Shown: one piece after another, positions 60,984 to 64,000 of the stretch
Position numbering within the stretch: position 1 is the stretch's first letter
How the letters are laid out: the number at the start of each line of letters is the position of its first letter
Assembly: GCF_025567265.1 (NCBI RefSeq)
Contig: NZ_JAOQJW010000017.1
Coordinates: forward strand, 1-64,000
DNA from: Dorea_A amylophila
GTDB taxonomy: Bacteria > Bacillota > Clostridia > Lachnospirales > Lachnospiraceae
Length of the DNA: 64,000 bases
Direction: 5' to 3'
Position numbers and translations under genes: made by a program
The notes under the pieces: model-generated
Databases searched by the model: none
Told to the model about the DNA's origin: nothing
What the model saw: only the letters and a program-made list of their open reading frames with translations

Positions 60984-62273
60984 TTACTTTTTCGATTCCA
61001 TAATCTCTACGATCGTCTTTTCCGTCCCTGTCATTCCAGGGGATGCGATCATTCCCATGTACTTCATAGTTGCTTCCGGAGTCCTGCCGTTGATTCCATG
61101 AATATTTTCTATGCAGATATCATCCATTGCCATATCTGTTGCACGGAATGCTGCATCTACTGCCACGATCCCTTTCATCGTACATCCGTGATTGCCTCCG
61201 TCACAGATCATTCCGGTCAGACCGCTTGCCATATTCTGAATCACTTTTGTATGTTTTTCTCCATCCGCTCCCTGCAGATATGCCAGTCCACAGGCCATCC
61301 CGGTTCCGGCTGCAATCCCGCAGCCGCAAAATGCCGATAATCTTCCTGAGTACTCTTTGATATACATCGTGATCAGATAGCTGAGTGCAGTTGCTCTCCA
61401 CAGGGTCTCATCATCCGTCTTATCTTCATTGGCATGCCGGTACGCATACAACGGCATCGTCGCAATGATTCCGTGTGCACCGCTCCCGGTAATGCTCATA
61501 GCCGGTCTGGAAAGGCCCAGAACCCTGGCCTCTATCGCACCGTTACACAGTAATTGTGCCGTCTTAAGTGCATCCCTGGATATGATCCGGTTGCCATTCT
61601 CACGATAAAGTTTCTTTGCGAACACTGCCCTGTCCGAAGCCAGTCCTTCTTTTAACAATTCCAGATTCATCGTATACGCTTTTTCTATAAACGCAATCTC
61701 TTCAACCGGAACTGTATTTACATATCGAAGAATCTCTGCCAGGGAATATCCGTGAATTACCGGACGTGCCTGCTTTTTCCGGGATTCACCCCTGTACATC
61801 TTATCTTCTGTCTCAAATATTACAATGCCGTCTTTTTCTATCTTTACGATATTCGTATGTGCATCCCGGATCATCACCTTACACCGGTTATTCTCCGTTG
61901 TCACCACGGCATCGATCGTGATCTCGGATCCGACATGATCCATAACCACTTCCACCAGACCGTCGCTCACCATCTGCGCCGCTTTCTCATCATCTTCCGG
62001 TGTGATATCTGCCAGCGATTCCAGTCCTTTTTCCGAATCTGCCGCTACCGCCCCAAGTGCCGCCGCATAATAGTTGCCGAATCTCTCCGAATTAGGAATT
62101 CCACAGGTAAATGCATTCTTGTACATACCGGAATTCAATGCCACATGTACATTTACAATCTTACCTTCCGTATATTTCTTCGCACTTGCCACGGCAAATG
62201 CGATAGCTCCCGGCTCGGTCACGCCAAGTGCCGGTTTCATATCTTCTCTGATCAGCTCCGTCAGATTCTGCAT
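60984..62273 (-). CDS. L-cysteine desulfidase-family paralog lacking the first cluster cysteine
   Basis: A 429-residue UPF0597-family protein, the second in the window (see 2821-4098). It keeps SAFCGCGIAAGTGMACG and CDGGNHGCTMKG. The N-terminal motif is GVTEP, with Val18 where the paralog has Cys25 in GCTEP, so one of the expected three [4Fe-4S] ligands is missing. The start is ATG 62273, with AGGAGG upstream; an ATG at 62297 is less likely. It may bind the cluster differently, act on another beta-substituted amino acid, or be inactive. Next to the sortase gene (37 bases). Confidence 0.8.
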   Translation of the reverse strand: MQNLTELIREDMKPALGVTEPGAIAFAVASAKKYTEGKIVNVHVALNSGMYKNAFTCGIPNSERFGNYYAAALGAVAADSEKGLESLADITPEDDEKAAQMVSDGLVEVVMDHVGSEITIDAVVTTENNRCKVMIRDAHTNIVKIEKDGIVIFETEDKMYRGESRKKQARPVIHGYSLAEILRYVNTVPVEEIAFIEKAYTMNLELLKEGLASDRAVFAKKLYRENGNRIISRDALKTAQLLCNGAIEARVLGLSRPAMSITGSGAHGIIATMPLYAYRHANEDKTDDETLWRATALSYLITMYIKEYSGRLSAFCGCGIAAGTGMACGLAYLQGADGEKHTKVIQNMASGLTGMICDGGNHGCTMKGIVAVDAAFRATDMAMDDICIENIHGINGRTPEATMKYMGMIASPGMTGTEKTIVEIMESKK

Positions 62274-62454
62274 ATTCTGCCTCCTCCCCGTTATCAACCC
62301 TGTTCTACAAAATTAACATTCTTATCTTAACACATCCACCGCAGTTTCTGCACTTTTCTCATCTAAAATCTTTAGAAATTTTAATACTCTGTTTATTGAT
62401 TTTTCCTATTCCCGGCGTATGATTAAATGTATATTGCAAGTACTATTTTAAGAG

Positions 62455-62865
62455 GTGAATGAATTGAAACTAAAAGACAGATTTATACGTTTTATGTACG
62501 GAAGATATGGTGTTGATTCCTTTGGCAAATTTACCATCTGGGGATCCCTGATCCTTATGCTGATCGCAGGATGGACGCATCGGGGAATCCTTTCCTGGCT
62601 GGCATGGGCCGGTATCATCTATTCTTATTTCCGGATGTTTTCCAAAAATACTTACAAACGAGCCGCCGAGAATCAGAAATATCTGCAGATGACACGCGGC
62701 ATCCGGACATTTTTCTACAGGCAGCGTAACATGATAACACAGCGCAAGACACACCACATTTACAAATGTCCGTCATGCAAACAGAAGATCCGTGTTCCAA
62801 AAGGAAAAGGCAAGATTGAGATCCGCTGCCCGAAGTGTAACACCAGATTTATCAAACGAAGCTAA
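62455..62865 (+). CDS. Small membrane protein with C-terminal zinc ribbon
   Basis: A 136-residue protein: one or two membrane helices (about 25-60, FTIWGSLILMLIAGWTHRG and SWLAWAGIIYSYFRMF), a basic linker, and a zinc ribbon at the end (CPSCKQKIRVPKGKGKIEIRCPKC; two CxxC). Starts with GTG 62455 or, with better ribosome binding site spacing (AGAGGTG), TTG 62464. First of three genes with DUF5685 and a J-domain protein, spaced by a few bases. Confidence 0.75.
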   Translation: MNELKLKDRFIRFMYGRYGVDSFGKFTIWGSLILMLIAGWTHRGILSWLAWAGIIYSYFRMFSKNTYKRAAENQKYLQMTRGIRTFFYRQRNMITQRKTHHIYKCPSCKQKIRVPKGKGKIEIRCPKCNTRFIKRS

Positions 62866-62874
62866 GGAGTTCCC

Positions 62875-63819
62875 ATGTTTGGTTATATTTCTATCAACAA
62901 AGCCGAGATGAAATTCAAAGATTATGATGTCTATCATTCTTATTACTGTGGACTATGCAAAGTCTTAAAAGAATGTTATGGTAGAAGAGGTCAGGTGACT
63001 TTATCCTTTGATATGACATTTCTTGTGATCCTGCTCACCGGTCTTTATGAACCGGACACAAAGACAGAGATGGTCCGTTGTATTGCACATCCCATGCAAA
63101 AGCATGCGGCAAAGACCAATGAATTTACTGAATATGCCGCAGCCATCAACATGCTGTTATCTTATTATAAGTGTGAAGATGACTGGGCAGACGAACACAG
63201 GAAGAAATCTTTTGTTGCCGCAAAACTTTTGCATTCAAAGATAAAGAAGATTGAAAAATTATATCCCGTAAAATGTAAGGTCATCTCAGAAAATCTCGCC
63301 CAAATCTCAAAATATGAGGCAGAAAATGAACAGAATCTGGATCTTATGTCCGGACTTTTTGGCAATATCATGGCTGAGATTTTTGCATACCGCCACGATG
63401 AATGGGAATCCTCTCTTCGTAAGATCGGATTCTTCCTCGGAAAATTCATCTATCTGATGGATGCCTACGATGATGTCGAAAAAGACATCAAATCCGGCAG
63501 CTATAATCCATTCAGGAAGGCATACCTAGACGATCCTGCATTTGCAGATGACTGCCGCAGCCTTCTGACGCTTATGATGTCGGAATGCTCCAGGGAATTC
63601 GAACAGCTTCCGATACTGCTGCATGCAGAGATCTTGCGGAACGTTCTCTATTCCGGAGTATGGAGCAGATACACTGCCGTAACATCCGAAAGACTCGCCG
63701 GCAAGAATACACACAACGCTGCAGATACTGCTGACGGCAATTCCACTTCCGGTAGAACCACGAATGATAATCCACATCCTGACACAGATAATTCAACAAC
63801 AGGAGATCAAGAACAATGA
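62875..63819 (+). CDS. DUF5685 family protein
   Basis: A 314-residue protein matching DUF5685: MFGYISINKAEMKFKDYDVYHSYYCGLCKVLKECYG at the start, with a conserved YCGLC. A helical body with ELSEC-like acidic clusters (MDAYDDVEKDIKSGSYNPF) follows, which recalls polyprenyl-synthase-like or all-alpha folds. The last 45 residues are a low-complexity Thr/Asp/Asn tail. Function unknown. The stop overlaps the next gene's start (ATGA), so the J-domain protein is translationally coupled. Confidence 0.82.
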   Translation: MFGYISINKAEMKFKDYDVYHSYYCGLCKVLKECYGRRGQVTLSFDMTFLVILLTGLYEPDTKTEMVRCIAHPMQKHAAKTNEFTEYAAAINMLLSYYKCEDDWADEHRKKSFVAAKLLHSKIKKIEKLYPVKCKVISENLAQISKYEAENEQNLDLMSGLFGNIMAEIFAYRHDEWESSLRKIGFFLGKFIYLMDAYDDVEKDIKSGSYNPFRKAYLDDPAFADDCRSLLTLMMSECSREFEQLPILLHAEILRNVLYSGVWSRYTAVTSERLAGKNTHNAADTADGNSTSGRTTNDNPHPDTDNSTTGDQEQ

Positions 63820-64000
63820 CAGATCCATATAGTGTCTTAGGAGTATCCCGTAATGCTTCTGATGACGAGATAAAAAAAGCATATCGTAACCTCAGCCGAA
63901 AATATCATCCGGATGCCAATATCAATAATCCGAACAAGGATCAGGCAGAGGCGAAATTCAAAGAAGTCCAGCAGGCCTATCAGCAGATCATGAAAGAGCG
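63816..64000 (+). CDS. DnaJ-domain protein (5' part, cut by window end)
   Basis: The first 61 codons are visible: MTDPYSVLGVSRNASDDEI, then KKAYRNLSRKYHPDANINN with the HPD motif that stimulates Hsp70 ATPase, and a third helix ending QAYQQIMKER. The rest lies beyond the window. Start ATG 63816 overlaps the DUF5685 stop. Probably a co-chaperone dedicated to its two upstream partners rather than general DnaJ; the missing C-terminus would decide. Confidence 0.88.
   Translation, partial: MTDPYSVLGVSRNASDDEIKKAYRNLSRKYHPDANINNPNKDQAEAKFKEVQQAYQQIMKE

Noticed and set aside
60050..61003. Long plus-strand open frame (317 codons) opposite the sortase and DUF951 genes
   Set aside because: It lies antisense to well-supported genes, has no ribosome binding site or recognisable domain, and is rich in His, Arg, Ile and Phe as expected from reading an antisense strand.
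1..64000. CRISPR arrays, tRNA and rRNA genes
   Set aside because: No regularly spaced repeats and no cloverleaf or rRNA-like sequence were noticed on reading either strand; no dedicated scan was run.

Overview
This window looks like a chromosomal segment from a gut-type Firmicute, most likely Lachnospiraceae (Dorea, Mediterraneibacter or Blautia type). The reasons are the moderately low GC by eye, the Firmicutes orders gdpP-rplI-dnaB and DUF951-rpsF-ssb-rpsR, the four-cysteine zinc form of ribosomal protein S18, class B sortase, YhaM, MutS2, lipoprotein-type binding proteins, and several sugar-uptake loci each with its own regulator. The genus is a guess from gene content; no search was run.

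Layout. 1-10.2 kb: an alanine/glycine:cation symporter; an L-cysteine desulfidase-family gene with an EamA exporter and a divergent LysR regulator; a DEDDh exonuclease; a MATE exporter, AraC regulator and GH13 alpha-1,6-glucosidase in a row. 10.3-12.5 kb: a graveyard of mobile-element pieces (a rearranged serine recombinase fused to a KilA-N fragment, an ORF6N/PLD-like protein, a small HTH protein, a possible integrase tail). 12.5-27.2 kb: housekeeping genes (rlmD, yhaM, an HtrA-like pseudoprotease, mutS2 with a two-component system, a sugar-binding lipoprotein, a short 2[4Fe-4S] ferredoxin, dnaB, rplI, gdpP). 27.3-31.1 kb: a hexosamine/galactose activation operon (galE, NahK-like kinase, nucleotidyltransferase, membrane protein).

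31.2-55.6 kb is a carbohydrate-acquisition region. It holds three separate sets of binding protein plus two permeases, none with its own ATPase. Each set is paired with catabolic genes (two Gfo/Idh/MocA oxidoreductases, a putative GH101-like hydrolase, a DUF5107/TPR protein) and with regulators (a YesM/YesN-type two-component system with YesL, and three related cupin-AraC proteins). A likely model is that each SBP-permease set imports a different glycan and shares an MsmX-type ATPase encoded elsewhere.

55.6-57.1 kb holds an unusual non-coding region: a roughly 230-nt nested palindrome followed by a row of hairpins, directly upstream of an AT-rich Rpn-type PD-(D/E)XK nuclease gene. 57.1-64 kb: nagB with a CBM9-like protein, rpsR-ssb-rpsF, DUF951, sortase B, a second cysteine-desulfidase paralog lacking one cluster cysteine, and a zinc-ribbon/DUF5685/J-domain module cut by the window end. 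I saw no rRNA, tRNA or CRISPR array.

The items most worth a second look are the palindrome/hairpin/Rpn unit, the HtrA-like protein that has lost its whole catalytic triad, the hydrolase-oxidoreductase-ABC locus, and the SD-sequestering hairpin before the GH13 gene.
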